The notes beneath the pieces are model-generated. The model made no database searches and had not been told where the DNA came from. It saw nothing but the letters and a program-made list of their open reading frames with translations. Shown here piece after piece: positions 1-9,176 of a DNA stretch of 64,000 nucleotides; the stretch's first letter is position 1; each line of letters starts with the position of its first letter. Source of the stretch: JAPPHY01 sp965247535. GTDB taxonomy: Bacteria; Chloroflexota; Dehalococcoidia; Lucifugimonadales; UBA2985. The position numbers were made by a program, and so were the translations under genes. Where the stretch lies: contig OZ252018.1 of the NCBI GenBank assembly GCA_965247535.1, positions 1,612,001 through 1,676,000 on the forward strand, in the 5' to 3' direction.

Positions 1-7
1 CTAGCCG

Positions 8-853
8 ATGAGGCTCCTCCACAGCGTCGCGGAAATGGCGTCGGCCCGCGCGGAGGTCGAGCGTCCGCTGGGGCTGGTGCCCACGATGGGCGCGCTCCAC
101 GAAGGTCACCTCTCGCTTGTGCGCCGCGCCAGGAGCGAGAACGCGTCGCTGGTTGTCACGATCTTCGTCAACCCGACGCAGTTCGCCCCCAACGAAGACC
201 TCGCGGCCTACCCTCGCGACCCTGAGCGAGACCTGGCCTTGCTGGAAGCGGAGGGAGCCGACGCGGTGTTCATGCCACCGCCGGAGGAGGTGTACCCCAC
301 CGGCTACGATACGTGGATCAGCGTGGAGCGCACCTCCGCTTCGCTGGAGGGCGAGGCCAGGCCGGGCCACTTCCGCGGCGTGGCCACCGTGGTGTGCAAG
401 CTCTTCAACATGGTGAGGCCGGACAGGGCGTACTTCGGGCAGAAGGACGCGCAGCAGCTGCAGGTCATCCGCAGGATGAACGCCGACCTGAACCTTGGCG
501 TGGAGGTGACGGCGATGCCCACCGTGCGGGAGCCCGACGGCCTGGCGATGAGCAGCCGCAACGCCTACCTCAGCCAGGACGAGCGCCGCGCAGCGCCCGT
601 GCTGTACGCCGCGCTCCAGGCTGCGCAGGAGCTGTACGACGACGGCGTGCGGCAGGCCCCAGCCCTGCGAGAGGCCATGCAGCGAGTCCTCGCAGCCGAG
701 CCGCTTCCCCTGCCCGAATACGTGAGCGTCGCCGACCCCGACACGCTTGCGGAGCTGGATTTCGTCGATGGGCCGGCACTGGCGTCGCTGGCCGTGCGCA
801 TCGGCACAACGCGCCTCATCGACAACGTTGTGCTGGGCACGGACGGGCCGTGA
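8..853 (+). CDS. panC: Pantothenate synthetase (pantoate--beta-alanine ligase)
   Basis: Cytoplasmic enzyme that joins pantoate and beta-alanine using ATP, the last step of pantothenate (coenzyme A precursor) synthesis. The 281-residue length is normal for the family. The N-terminal PTMGALHEGH carries the HxGH nucleotide-binding motif; FVNPTQF, GQKDAQQ and the KMSKS-like region ending in MSSRN follow in the usual order. The ATG lies 7 bases from the window edge, so the upstream gene (panB is the common partner) cannot be seen. Stop is TGA. No plausible alternative family. Confidence 0.96.
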   Translation: MRLLHSVAEMASARAEVERPLGLVPTMGALHEGHLSLVRRARSENASLVVTIFVNPTQFAPNEDLAAYPRDPERDLALLEAEGADAVFMPPPEEVYPTGYDTWISVERTSASLEGEARPGHFRGVATVVCKLFNMVRPDRAYFGQKDAQQLQVIRRMNADLNLGVEVTAMPTVREPDGLAMSSRNAYLSQDERRAAPVLYAALQAAQELYDDGVRQAPALREAMQRVLAAEPLPLPEYVSVADPDTLAELDFVDGPALASLAVRIGTTRLIDNVVLGTDGP

Positions 854-999
854 GTCGCGGGGCGCGCCGGCCAGCGCGGCGCATCCTGCTACGGCTATGG
901 TATTATGGTAGGTGGAGCAGCGCTGCGTCCGGCGCCGTGAGAAGCAGCATCGAGGGCATAGCAATGGACAGCCATCGTATAGGGAGATAGAACAAGTAC

Positions 1000-1401
1000 G
1001 TGCCCGCAATCGCCAGGGAGCGCGAGGGACAGTTTCTGATCCTTTTCTTACTGCTCTTCTCGTTGACGCTGGGAGTGGTTACCTAGTATGAACTCCGACA
1101 CGAGACAACAGACGACGGATGGGACACCACAATCGCCATTGGCATCGGCATGTCCTACTGCGTTGTCATTTCGACAGCGATCACATACGTGATCGTGGAG
1201 GGAGCGGCCATGCTGGCAGAGCAGTTCAAGAAGAAGCGGTATGACGCCGGACTCGAAGAGGGGCGCGCAAAAGAGCGCGCGGAGAGAGACGCACTCTGGG
1301 AAGCGTGGCTGGAGCGTCAGCAGGCGGCGTTCTCCAGGGGCGAGCCGTTCGATGAGCCGCCGCCCTCAAGGAACGGCAACGCAGACGTGAACCACGGCTG
1401 A
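1000..1401 (+). pseudogene. Small two-helix membrane protein interrupted by an in-frame TAG
   Basis: A single frame opens at GTG 1000 and runs to TGA 1401 (134 codons), broken only by TAG at 1084-1086. The first part is a membrane helix (FLILFLLLFSLTLGVVT). After the stop the same frame continues with YELRHETTDD, a second hydrophobic segment (TIAIGIGMSYCVVISTAITY) and a charged tail (QFKKKRY, then EEGRAKERAERD). The two hydrophobic pieces and charged tail read as one small membrane protein. The TAG could come from TGG by one base change. Function unknown. A shorter protein restarting at ATG 1150 (83 aa) is possible, but it would start inside the second helix. Confidence 0.6.
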
Positions 1402-1468
1402 CGCTGGCTGCCATCCGTCCCACCGAACGCTCCCCAGACCGCAAAGCCTCAGCCCACAGGAGCCAACA

Positions 1469-2245
1469 CTGAGAGTCCTGGCCATCAACGACGACGGCAT
1501 CCACTCCCCGGGCCTCTGGGCAGCCGTTGAGGCCCTTCGAGACGTGGCAGACGTTACCGTGGTGGCTCCTGACCGTGAGCAGAGCGGCGTCGGCACGGCG
1601 ATCACCCTCGCTCAGCCCCTGCGCGTCACGGAGATCCCGCCACACGTGGAGGGCGTACCCACCTACGCCGTCGAGGGCACGCCGTCCGACAGCGCAATCG
1701 TCGCACTGCAGACGCTGATCGAGGAGCCGGTGGACCTGGTTGTTTCCGGCATCAACAAGGGCGCCAACATGGGCAACGACGTCTTCATCTCCGGCACCAT
1801 GGGCGCGGCCCTGCAGGCCCACTTCCGCGGCATTCCCGCCATCGCCATATCCGTTGCCGCCCTCAGGGACATTCAGTTCGATGCGGCCGCTCAGGTGGCG
1901 CGCCTCCTCGCGCAGAACGTCGCCGACGGCACGCTCACCGCTCCCCTGCTGCTGAACGTCAACCTGCCCAACCTGCCGCCGGAGCGAATCAGGGGCGTGT
2001 CGCTCACCCGACTCGGGCGGCGCACCTACATGGACGTGGTCAACGAGGGCGACGACGGTCGGCGCAAGTACTACTGGATCGCGCGGGACAGGCCCGGATG
2101 GGTGCTTGAGAGGGGCCTCGACGTGTGGGCGGTGCGCCGCCGCCGGATCTCGATCACGCCCATGGACACGGACCTGACCGCAGACGCGCCAACACGCGCC
2201 GTCCGGGACGTCACGCGCCAGGTGCGCGCGTCGTTCCGGCGGTAG
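1469..2245 (+). CDS. surE: 5'-nucleotidase SurE, apparent CTG start
   Basis: Metal-dependent nucleoside monophosphate phosphatase of the SurE family. The first in-frame ATG (1544) lies past the N-terminal metal site. Reading from CTG 1469 gives RVLAINDDGIHSPGLW, with the family's NDDG metal ligands at residues 7-10. AGGAG at 1458-1462 sits six bases before this CTG, and no ATG, GTG or TTG occurs in frame at a suitable place. PDREQSG and SGINKGANMG supply the remaining active-site Ser and Asn. From CTG the protein is 258 residues, normal for SurE. A start from CTG is rare; a sequencing error in an ATG/GTG is the alternative. Confidence 0.9.
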   Translation: MRVLAINDDGIHSPGLWAAVEALRDVADVTVVAPDREQSGVGTAITLAQPLRVTEIPPHVEGVPTYAVEGTPSDSAIVALQTLIEEPVDLVVSGINKGANMGNDVFISGTMGAALQAHFRGIPAIAISVAALRDIQFDAAAQVARLLAQNVADGTLTAPLLLNVNLPNLPPERIRGVSLTRLGRRTYMDVVNEGDDGRRKYYWIARDRPGWVLERGLDVWAVRRRRISITPMDTDLTADAPTRAVRDVTRQVRASFRR

Positions 2246-2277
2246 CCGCTGCCCAACCACCGGAGCCACCTGGTGGC

Positions 2278-2300
2278 CCGCTCACCCTGAGCCTGTCGAA
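2278..2300. repeat. Short dispersed repeat, copy 1
   Basis: The intergenic sequence CCGCTCACCCTGAGCCTGTC followed by GAA shares its core with bases 12932-12957 (GCTCATGGTAAGCCTGTCGAA). Both lie just after a gene (surE, gmk). It resembles a short dispersed intergenic element known from many Chloroflexota assemblies; this is recalled, not searched. Confidence 0.5.
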
Positions 2301-2713
2301 TGGCGTGAGTTGACGGAGCGACGACAGCGGCGCCAGCCTCTACGGCCACTCCCGCGAAAGCCGGATCCAAGGCTTGAGGGCTGTATCGCAATGGCTTCCC
2401 CCTTGCTCGGGAATCCCCATGTCCATTTCCCGTGGCGGTTGTGAGTTCACAATTGGCTTCAATCTGGCCTAACGGCCTAACGGCCTAGGCAATAGAGTCA
2501 CACTGAAGGCTGCTCGGACGGCCCGTTTTGGTGACAATCAATCCCACATTGCTGGTGCAAGTCACCATGTTAATGGCAAGATGTCCCTGCAATGTTGCCG
2601 ACCCATTGGTCATTGAGGTGCATTTTGCTATATCTCCTGTCATATATATTGCCAAGCATTTATTGATATGTTACGCTATTAATATACTGGTCGGGAGTCA
2701 GTAGAAGGTTGAA
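2301..2713. other. AT-rich intergenic region without a gene
   Basis: About 410 bases with no convincing reading frame. Composition becomes clearly AT-rich from about 2440, with TATATATT and TTAATATA runs at 2640-2690, marking entry into a foreign-looking islet. A promoter for the next operon probably lies here, but I cannot assign -35/-10 boxes confidently. Confidence 0.5.
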
Positions 2714-2953
2714 ATGGCACGCGACAAGAGAGAAGCGTTCGAGAGGCTGGCAACGCAAAGAACAAGAGCTGTTCTGGAGAAGCTGCGAGTGTTGGGCAAC
2801 TGCGCGAATCCTCAACTATACGAGTACACGGAGGATGACGTGAAGACGATTCTCCGAGCAATTCGAAGTGAGCTGCGAAACGTTGAGACGGCATTCAGCC
2901 ATAAAACGAGGCGGGAATTCAAGCTAAAAAAGATTCCGAGGAGGATGATATGA
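2714..2953 (+). CDS. Small charged helical protein coupled to a GHKL ATPase
   Basis: 79-residue protein, basic and predicted mostly helical, with heptad-like leucines (AVLEKLRVLG, ILRAIRSELRNVETAF) and a basic C-terminus (RREFKLKKIPRR). GAAGG at 2704-2708 precedes the ATG. Its TGA overlaps the ATG of the next frame (ATGA at 2950-2953), so the two are translationally coupled and probably work together. No family recognised. A partner, adaptor or antitoxin-like role for the ATPase is possible but unproven. Codon use is more AT-rich than the flanking metabolic genes. Confidence 0.65.
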   Translation: MARDKREAFERLATQRTRAVLEKLRVLGNCANPQLYEYTEDDVKTILRAIRSELRNVETAFSHKTRREFKLKKIPRRMI

Positions 2954-4500
2954 CAACGCAAGTTAAGGAGACCATAAGCCGGCAGGCAATTTTGGCATTT
3001 GCTAACACCTATTCGAATATGACCGACGCGCTCATGGAGATAATTGATAATCCCTTCGACTACCGTAAGGGGCGGGAGATTCGTGTAGACATATAGGTTT
3101 TAAAGAAGGGCAAGACTGGTGGGCACATCTCGGTGTTGGACACGGCCGGAGAGGGGATGGATGATGATGGCCTGCGGCAATGGATCCAGTGGGGAACCGG
3201 ACCTGAGCACACCACTACTGACATTGGGCAGTACCATGTGGGAGGTAAATTAGCGTCGATTTACCTTGGGCGTTCTCTTGAGATCATTTGTCGAAAATCC
3301 GGTACATCAAGTGTATATCGATTCCATGACCCGGATTGGGGTACTCGGAAGGAGTCTGGTGGGTTTGACATTGTAGAGCTTGACATGGCAACGGCCGCAT
3401 GGCTGAACGAGCCCATCTCGCAGATCCCAAAGGACAGTGGCTTCATGCTCGTGAGAATCGAGGACCTAGAGAACCACCGATACGAGAGAGCATTGCTCCT
3501 TGAGCGCCTATCCAGCACCTACAGAGATCTCATTAGGTCCGGCGCTTGCGTCATGACCTTGGACGGGGAGACCGTGGAGCCTCTAGAAATTCCAGAGTCT
3601 GCAACGCACGCGGAAAAGGCAGTGGATATACCCAGACAAAAACTGGAGCAAGGGGTCTTTGTGGAGGGCCGCATCTGGATAATTGACAGAGACCGAATTC
3701 CGCATGGACGCGGTGTTTCCATTAGGGCAGGCATCCGCACTCTCTTCAATGGCCGACTCATAACCCAGGGTGAAGAGTTTGGGCACAATCTCGCGGGTAA
3801 AGGGTCGTTGCAGCGGCTCATAGGAGAGATAAGGGTAATCGGAATCAAGCCCACTTCAGACAAGAGCAAGTGGTTGACCAGCGATCCCAATTGGGCCGGG
3901 CTACACGACTATATTCACCATAAGATGAGGCCTCTTGTTTCTTATCTGAACAGCTTTAGCGAATCCACGCCCGTCTCGCGAGCGCTGAGAAAACGCACGG
4001 AATCGGTGCGTCGTGACTTGTCAGCTGCGTTCAAGATGCTGGCAAGGTCGGCCGGAGTCCCTAGCGGACCTCTGGGGGAAGCAGACAACCCGAGCGGCAG
4101 AAAGCCAGCTGAGCCTTCAGATAGCCCACGCAACACCGTTAAGCACAACAACGGGAACGCGCCGAGCAAAACCGTGAAGAATCGAACGTCCGCTCCCAAG
4201 GATGCAGTTGGCAGTCTCCTCAGGAGAACCGGGGGCGATATTCCAAAGATAGACTTCGAACGTCTGGGCCAGGGCAAGAGAAGTCAATGGGGCGTACCGT
4301 GTGAGTCCATAGTCGTCAATACCAACTACCCGTTGTACGAGGAAGAAAGTGACCAGTACTTGGTGGAAACCATTTGCCTGCATCTGCTAAGTGAGGATGA
4401 GTCCTTCAAGTACGCTCCAATATCTGCGACACTGGAACAGATCGACCGAATAGTGTGGGCTTGGGCTGACGTGGTTGAAGAAGGCCATCGGCCGGACTAA
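2950..4500 (+). pseudogene. MORC-like GHKL ATPase interrupted by an in-frame TAG
   Basis: The frame from ATG 2950 to TAA 4500 (517 codons) is open except for TAG at 3094-3096. Before the stop lies the GHKL N-box (ALMEIIDNPFD, with Glu and Asn ligands). After it come the DxGxG box (LDTAGEGMDDDG) and a G2-like box (GQYHVGGKLA), so the ATP site is split by the stop. A middle S5-like region, a low-complexity Ser/Pro/Asn linker near residues 370-410 and a C-terminal helical domain follow. The architecture resembles prokaryotic MORC/Hsp90-type ATPases that occur in conflict systems (family inference). The fragment restarting at 3133 would lack the N-box and should not bind ATP. Suppression, recent nonsense mutation and base error are the options. 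Confidence 0.7.
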
Positions 4501-4739
4501 CCGCTGCGCCTTGCCAGCTCCCTCCTAGCTAGTCTCTGTTTTCTCTGCCGTCCGAGCGCAGCGGAGTCGCGAAATCCAAGACGTCGCACCCGCTTATACC
4601 CCACCCAGACCGCCGCGCGATTTTCACCGCGAACCTGGCCTGGTCGCCGGGTTGCCGCACGAACGGCGGCTTGTGCCACGCGCTCTATTCCCCTAATATA
4701 TGGGCGCTCAATCCCAACCTGCACATTCTCGGAGGCACC

Positions 4740-5567
4740 ATGCCCGTCATCCGTATTGGCCACACCCCCGACGCCGACGACGCCTTCATGTACTACGCCA
4801 TCGCCCACGGCAAGGTGCCGGTAGGCGAATACCAGGTCGAGCACGTGCTGGAGGACATCCAGACCCTCAACCAGCGCGCCCTGACCGGCGAGCTTGAGGG
4901 CACCGCCATCTCCGCCGGCGCGTATCCGCAGGTAGCGGACAAGTACCGCATCATGCGCGTGGGGTCGTCCATCGGCCGCAACTACGGCCCAATGGTGGTT
5001 GCCACAGCCGAGCGCGCCGGCCTGCAGCTCGAGGGCGCGCGCATCGCCATTCCGGGCGAATACACCACCGCCTACCTGCTGCTGCGGCTGTACGCTCAGG
5101 GCTTCGAGGCGCTGCCCATGCCGTTCGACGAGATTGTGGGCGCAGTCCAGAGGGGGGACGTGGACGGCGGCCTGCTCATCCACGAGGGCCAGGTGACCTA
5201 CGAGTCCCTTGGGCTGGCCAAGATCCTGGATCTCGGCGAGGCCTGGGGGAGTGACACCGGCCTGCCCATTCCGCTGGGACTCGACATGGTGCGCCGCGAC
5301 CTGGGTCAAGAGGTGGCCGAGCTCATGGTCGACTCGCTGCGCGACAGCATCCAGTACGCTTTCGATAACGAGGACGACGCGCTGGACTACGCGATGCAGT
5401 TCAGCCGCGGCACGGAGCGCGAGACCGTGCGCCGCTTCATCCTGATGTACGTGAACGACGACACGCTGGACATGGGCGACGAGGGAGAGAAAGCGCTGGA
5501 GACCCTCTTCGGCAAGGCGCTGGACAGGGGCATCATCGACTCGATGCCGCCCATCGACCTGATCTAG
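4740..5567 (+). CDS. mqnD: MqnA/MqnD-family protein, likely 1,4-dihydroxy-6-naphthoate synthase
   Basis: MqnD acts late in the futalosine route to menaquinone, converting cyclic de-hypoxanthinyl futalosine to dihydroxynaphthoate. ATG 4740 is preceded by GGAGG and gives 275 residues, normal for the family. Visible marks are an N-terminal HTPDADDAFM, EDIQTLN, AYPQVADKY, and LLIHEG, whose His (about residue 148) matches the catalytic His of MqnD. A conserved LPIPLGL and RRDL follow. It is alone here; no other mqn gene is in the window, so a related periplasmic-binding-like role is possible. Its stop TAG shares the palindrome CTAG (5564-5567) with the stop of the convergent gene. Confidence 0.75.
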   Translation: MPVIRIGHTPDADDAFMYYAIAHGKVPVGEYQVEHVLEDIQTLNQRALTGELEGTAISAGAYPQVADKYRIMRVGSSIGRNYGPMVVATAERAGLQLEGARIAIPGEYTTAYLLLRLYAQGFEALPMPFDEIVGAVQRGDVDGGLLIHEGQVTYESLGLAKILDLGEAWGSDTGLPIPLGLDMVRRDLGQEVAELMVDSLRDSIQYAFDNEDDALDYAMQFSRGTERETVRRFILMYVNDDTLDMGDEGEKALETLFGKALDRGIIDSMPPIDLI

Positions 5568-7771
5568 CCGACTCCCCCAGGGACGGCTCCCTCCCACAAT
5601 CTCTCCGCCGCGGCCATGTTTTCGGCGATGGCGTCGCGCAGCTCCTCCGCCGAATCGAAGCGGAGCCGGCGCACCAGGTACGCGAACTCGCGCGTGTCCA
5701 CGGCAGGCACCGTCAGATCTTTGGCGTGGCCTCGCACCACTCGCAACGCGTCGATGAGGCGGCGCAGGAATCCGTAGGTCGCCTCCATCTCGTCCGCCTG
5801 CTCGCTCGTGACGTACCCCGCTTCCGCCAGGAAGGCAATCGCGTCCAGGGTGTTTGTCACGCGGAGACTCTCGTCCTCGCGACCCTCAGCCACCTGCCAC
5901 GCCTGCACAAAGTACTCCACGTCCGTCAGACCGCCGCGGCTGTACTTGGCGTTCAGCGCTCCCCGCTGCACAAGCTCGTCCGCCTGGCGGCCCCGCAGAT
6001 GGCGGATGTTCTCCACGTCCAGAGGAGTGCCGGAGTATACGAAGTCGTCGCGGGCATCCGTCACGCGCGCGCTCAGCGCGGCGTCACCCGCAACGAGCCG
6101 CAGCCTCACCAGCGCCATGCGCTCGAACTGGCGCGCCAAGCCTCCCTCCGCGTAGTAGTCGCGGAAGCCCGCAAGCGAACAGGCCAGCGCGCCGGCGTTG
6201 CCGTGGGGACGCAGGCGCATGTCCACCTCGAAGATGCCCTCCCTCTTGGTCTTCAACACGCCCAGGAATGACCTCACGAACTCGGCGAAGAACCGGGAGT
6301 TTGCCACTGAGTCCTCGCTGGACGTGCTGCCCTCTCCCTCGTACACGAAGATCAGCTCCACGTCTGAGCCGAAGCGCATCTCGCGCCCGCCGAACTTCCC
6401 CAGCGCGCAGATGCACCAGGAGCAGGCCCGACCGTCCGGCAGCTGCGGCTCGCCGTACTGCTCCGCTCGCAGCCGGTACGCGAGGGCAGCGGCCGCGCGC
6501 ACGGTTACCTCGCCCAGCGTGGTCAGCTCCACGGCGAACTCCCTGAAGCCGATACGGCCCGTGATGTGCCGCAGGTCAATGCGGAACATCTCGCGGTCCT
6601 TGAACCTGTTGAGCACATCAACCCGATCCGCGTGATCGTCGAGATGCTCCAGACGGCCGTTCAACTCCTGCTCCAGCAGGTGCGCCAGCCTGTGCTCGTC
6701 CAGCGAGGGCAGGTCAACCACCACGGGGAACAGCTCCTCGTACTGCATCCGCAGGAAGTCTTCCCACAGGAACTCGCTCACGCCCATCAGCTGCGCCAGC
6801 GTCCCCATGACGGTCACCGATTCCAGGTCCTGCAGACCGCTGCTCCAGTCCGGGCGGGAGAGCATCTGCAGGGTCAGTGCGTTGAACTGCCGCAAGGCCA
6901 TCGCAGGATTGGGCGAGCGCGGCAGCAGGTGGGTAAACTGCTTGATCAGGGCTGCGGCCACGCGCACCTCGCGCAGCTGTTCCTCGCCGGCGATCTTTCC
7001 CCCGTCACGCCCCGTGACCATGAACACGTCGCGGGTCTCCCCACCCACGGTGCGAATCTCCGCCCTCTCCACGTTGACGTTCAGCACAGCAAGCGCGTTG
7101 GCAAAAGCGTACAGAAAGCCCACCGTGTCAGTAGACCGGATGACAACCTGCGTGTGGTGCGGCGACGCGTCGTTGCTCACCTCAATGGACACGGGATACA
7201 CGCGGTCGCCCTGGCCGGCGTGAGTCGAAAGGGCCTCGCTTACTCGGTCGATCAGCTGCTCCCGCGCCCGATCACGCCTTCCCGCCACCAGCAGCGCCAC
7301 GAACTCCTGCAGCTCCACGCTGAACCGCTCCCATACGTCATCGCTCGTTGGGGATAGGAAACGCACGCGGAATACGTCCAGGAGCCTGCGCGACACCGGC
7401 GCGGGCCTTGGGGCGGGAGCCTTCCAAGGCCTGCGTCCTGCAGGTCTGAATGCGCCTCCCGGCCTGGCCGCGGCCGGCCGGGAGGCCGGAACGCGCAGCG
7501 TGAACACGTCCGCGCTCTCGATGTCCATGCCGTACGCCGGGAACAGGCCCGCGATGGTGGCCAGCGCCCCAACCCAGTCGGAGGTGCACACCGTGACCGT
7601 CCAGCAGTCGTCTCCCGCGGCCTCGGTGTGGACCGCCACGTCCTCGGGCCGCTGCACCTTAGCCAGCAGTCGCTCGTGAAGCACCCTCTCGTCGGCGCCG
7701 TAGGCCTCGTACGCAGCCCCCAGCTGTTCCGCAGGCGAGGCGACGTTGGCGGCCTCTGTGGTGTTCGTCAT
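5564..7771 (-). CDS. GlnE-like nucleotidyltransferase with two N-terminal ACT domains
   Basis: The C-terminal half resembles glutamine synthetase adenylyltransferase (GlnE): GKFGGREMRFGSDVEL at about residues 458-473, DMRLRPHG, and SRGGLTDVEYFVQ before a helical bundle. The N-terminal half has two ACT-like segments (about 58-95, with DWVGALATIAGLF; and 205-255, with DTVGFLYAFANAL), a feature of GlnD rather than GlnE. Only one nucleotidyltransferase domain is present, and its second carboxylate is Glu (GSDxE) rather than the usual Asp. Expected role is nitrogen-status control by nucleotidylation of glutamine synthetase or PII, but the target cannot be read from sequence. I chose ATG 7771 (GGAGA upstream), giving 735 aa; an in-frame ATG at about 7801 is possible. 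Confidence 0.75.
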   Translation of the reverse strand: MTNTTEAANVASPAEQLGAAYEAYGADERVLHERLLAKVQRPEDVAVHTEAAGDDCWTVTVCTSDWVGALATIAGLFPAYGMDIESADVFTLRVPASRPAAARPGGAFRPAGRRPWKAPAPRPAPVSRRLLDVFRVRFLSPTSDDVWERFSVELQEFVALLVAGRRDRAREQLIDRVSEALSTHAGQGDRVYPVSIEVSNDASPHHTQVVIRSTDTVGFLYAFANALAVLNVNVERAEIRTVGGETRDVFMVTGRDGGKIAGEEQLREVRVAAALIKQFTHLLPRSPNPAMALRQFNALTLQMLSRPDWSSGLQDLESVTVMGTLAQLMGVSEFLWEDFLRMQYEELFPVVVDLPSLDEHRLAHLLEQELNGRLEHLDDHADRVDVLNRFKDREMFRIDLRHITGRIGFREFAVELTTLGEVTVRAAAALAYRLRAEQYGEPQLPDGRACSWCICALGKFGGREMRFGSDVELIFVYEGEGSTSSEDSVANSRFFAEFVRSFLGVLKTKREGIFEVDMRLRPHGNAGALACSLAGFRDYYAEGGLARQFERMALVRLRLVAGDAALSARVTDARDDFVYSGTPLDVENIRHLRGRQADELVQRGALNAKYSRGGLTDVEYFVQAWQVAEGREDESLRVTNTLDAIAFLAEAGYVTSEQADEMEATYGFLRRLIDALRVVRGHAKDLTVPAVDTREFAYLVRRLRFDSAEELRDAIAENMAAAERLWEGAVPGGVG

Positions 7772-7899
7772 CGCATGTCTCCGGCGCTTCCTGAGAGCCA
7801 TCCCAGCGCCGGGACGACATCCCCTTCGATTCCATGATAGCATACGGGGCGATTCGGCAGTCCGGACGCGGGCATCGCGTCCGCAACGGTGAAGGCAAC

Positions 7900-9102
7900 A
7901 TGAGCGACCTCGAAGAGCTGCTGGCTGCATTCGACTGTGGCGAGCTGCTGCGACCCTCACACCTCGTGCCCAACATAGTGGACCTCGCCCGGGCTGTGGC
8001 GACCCTGGCAGGAGCCGTAGGAGTCCCGCCGAGCCACGGCTCGGAGTACATGCAGAGCCTCATAGGCCCCGCAGAACACCTTGTGTTCGTGCTTGCAGAC
8101 GGGCTGGGAGCGGAGCAGGTCGCGGCGCTGCCGGAGGACGCCTTCCTGCGTCGGTTCCAGCTCGCAGAGCTGCAGACGGTGTTCCCGTCCTCCACTGCGC
8201 CTGCCGTCACCTCCTTCGCAACCGGCGAGTGGCCTGCTCGCCACGGCGTGACCGGCTGGTGGACCCACATTCCGCCCATCGGCGGAGCGGGGGCCGTGCT
8301 GCCATTCGTGACCCGGACCGGCAGGCGGTCCCTGGCGTCCATGGGCGTCACGCCCGACGACGTCTTCCTGCTACCATCGCTCCTGCAGTCCGTTCCGAGA
8401 GACTCCCTATGCGTGTTTCCCTACCAGCTTGCCGAAAGCGTCTACTCCGCGTACCTCAGCGGCGGCTGGCCCAAGCAGAGCTATGGGTCGCTGCAACAGG
8501 CCGCGGACGCGGTTGCGGCCAGGGTCGCCGGGGCCGTCGCTCCCACCTACACCTTCGTCTATACGCCACTGGTCGACGACGCCGGCCACAGGTACGGAGC
8601 CACGCATGCGCGCACCCTAGAGGCCATCGCGGAGGTGAACGCCGAGATGGAGAGGCTGTCCGCCGGGCTCCGCGGCGCCGGACGCCTGGTTGTGAGCGCC
8701 GACCACGGCCTGCGTGACGCTCCGCCCGGCGCGAGGCGGCGAATCGTGCCGTCCAGCAGTGTCACGGCGCCTCTCAGGTTCGCGCCCTCGGGCGATGCGC
8801 GGATCCTTTACCTCCACCTTGGGGATGGAATGCAGTTCGGCGACCTGGACGGCCTCAGGCACCGGCTCGGCAATCGGTTCATGATGATCACACTCGATGA
8901 GGCGGAGAACCTGGAGCTGTTCGGGCCAGGCCCCATAGCTCCCGCCGTCCGGGAACGAATGGGCGACGTGGTCGCCATCTCCAGGGGTCGCGACGTGGTC
9001 TCCTACGATCCCGACGGCATGATACGCCCCATCATGGCCGAGGCGTCGCAGCACTCCGGCCTGTCGCATTCCGAGATGACGGTGCCCCTGGTGGTGGCGT
9101 GA
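7900..9102 (+). CDS. Alkaline phosphatase-superfamily phosphodiesterase-like protein
   Basis: 400 residues from ATG 7900 with GGTGAAGG upstream; the longer frame to 7834 adds only unlikely sequence. The type I phosphodiesterase/nucleotide pyrophosphatase fold shows as VFVLADGLG (metal Asp), FPSSTAPAVTSFATG (nucleophile Thr/Ser region), TGWWTH, TPLVDDAGHRYG (metal Asp and His) and VSADHGL (metal Asp-His). It should hydrolyse a phosphodiester, phosphomonoester or nucleotide; the substrate is unknown. No signal peptide is visible. It is divergent from the GlnE-like gene, sharing about 130 bases of upstream DNA. Confidence 0.85.
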   Translation: MSDLEELLAAFDCGELLRPSHLVPNIVDLARAVATLAGAVGVPPSHGSEYMQSLIGPAEHLVFVLADGLGAEQVAALPEDAFLRRFQLAELQTVFPSSTAPAVTSFATGEWPARHGVTGWWTHIPPIGGAGAVLPFVTRTGRRSLASMGVTPDDVFLLPSLLQSVPRDSLCVFPYQLAESVYSAYLSGGWPKQSYGSLQQAADAVAARVAGAVAPTYTFVYTPLVDDAGHRYGATHARTLEAIAEVNAEMERLSAGLRGAGRLVVSADHGLRDAPPGARRRIVPSSSVTAPLRFAPSGDARILYLHLGDGMQFGDLDGLRHRLGNRFMMITLDEAENLELFGPGPIAPAVRERMGDVVAISRGRDVVSYDPDGMIRPIMAEASQHSGLSHSEMTVPLVVA

Positions 9103-9176
9103 TGCCGAAAGCCTGCGCGGCCGATGCTCGCTTGCCTGTATAATGTGACTGCAGCCTGCACAGGCCGCCACCTGCC

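Noticed and set aside
1226..2269. 347-residue minus-strand frame opposite surE
   Set aside because: Antisense shadow of the strongly conserved surE; low-complexity His/Arg/Gly-rich peptide.
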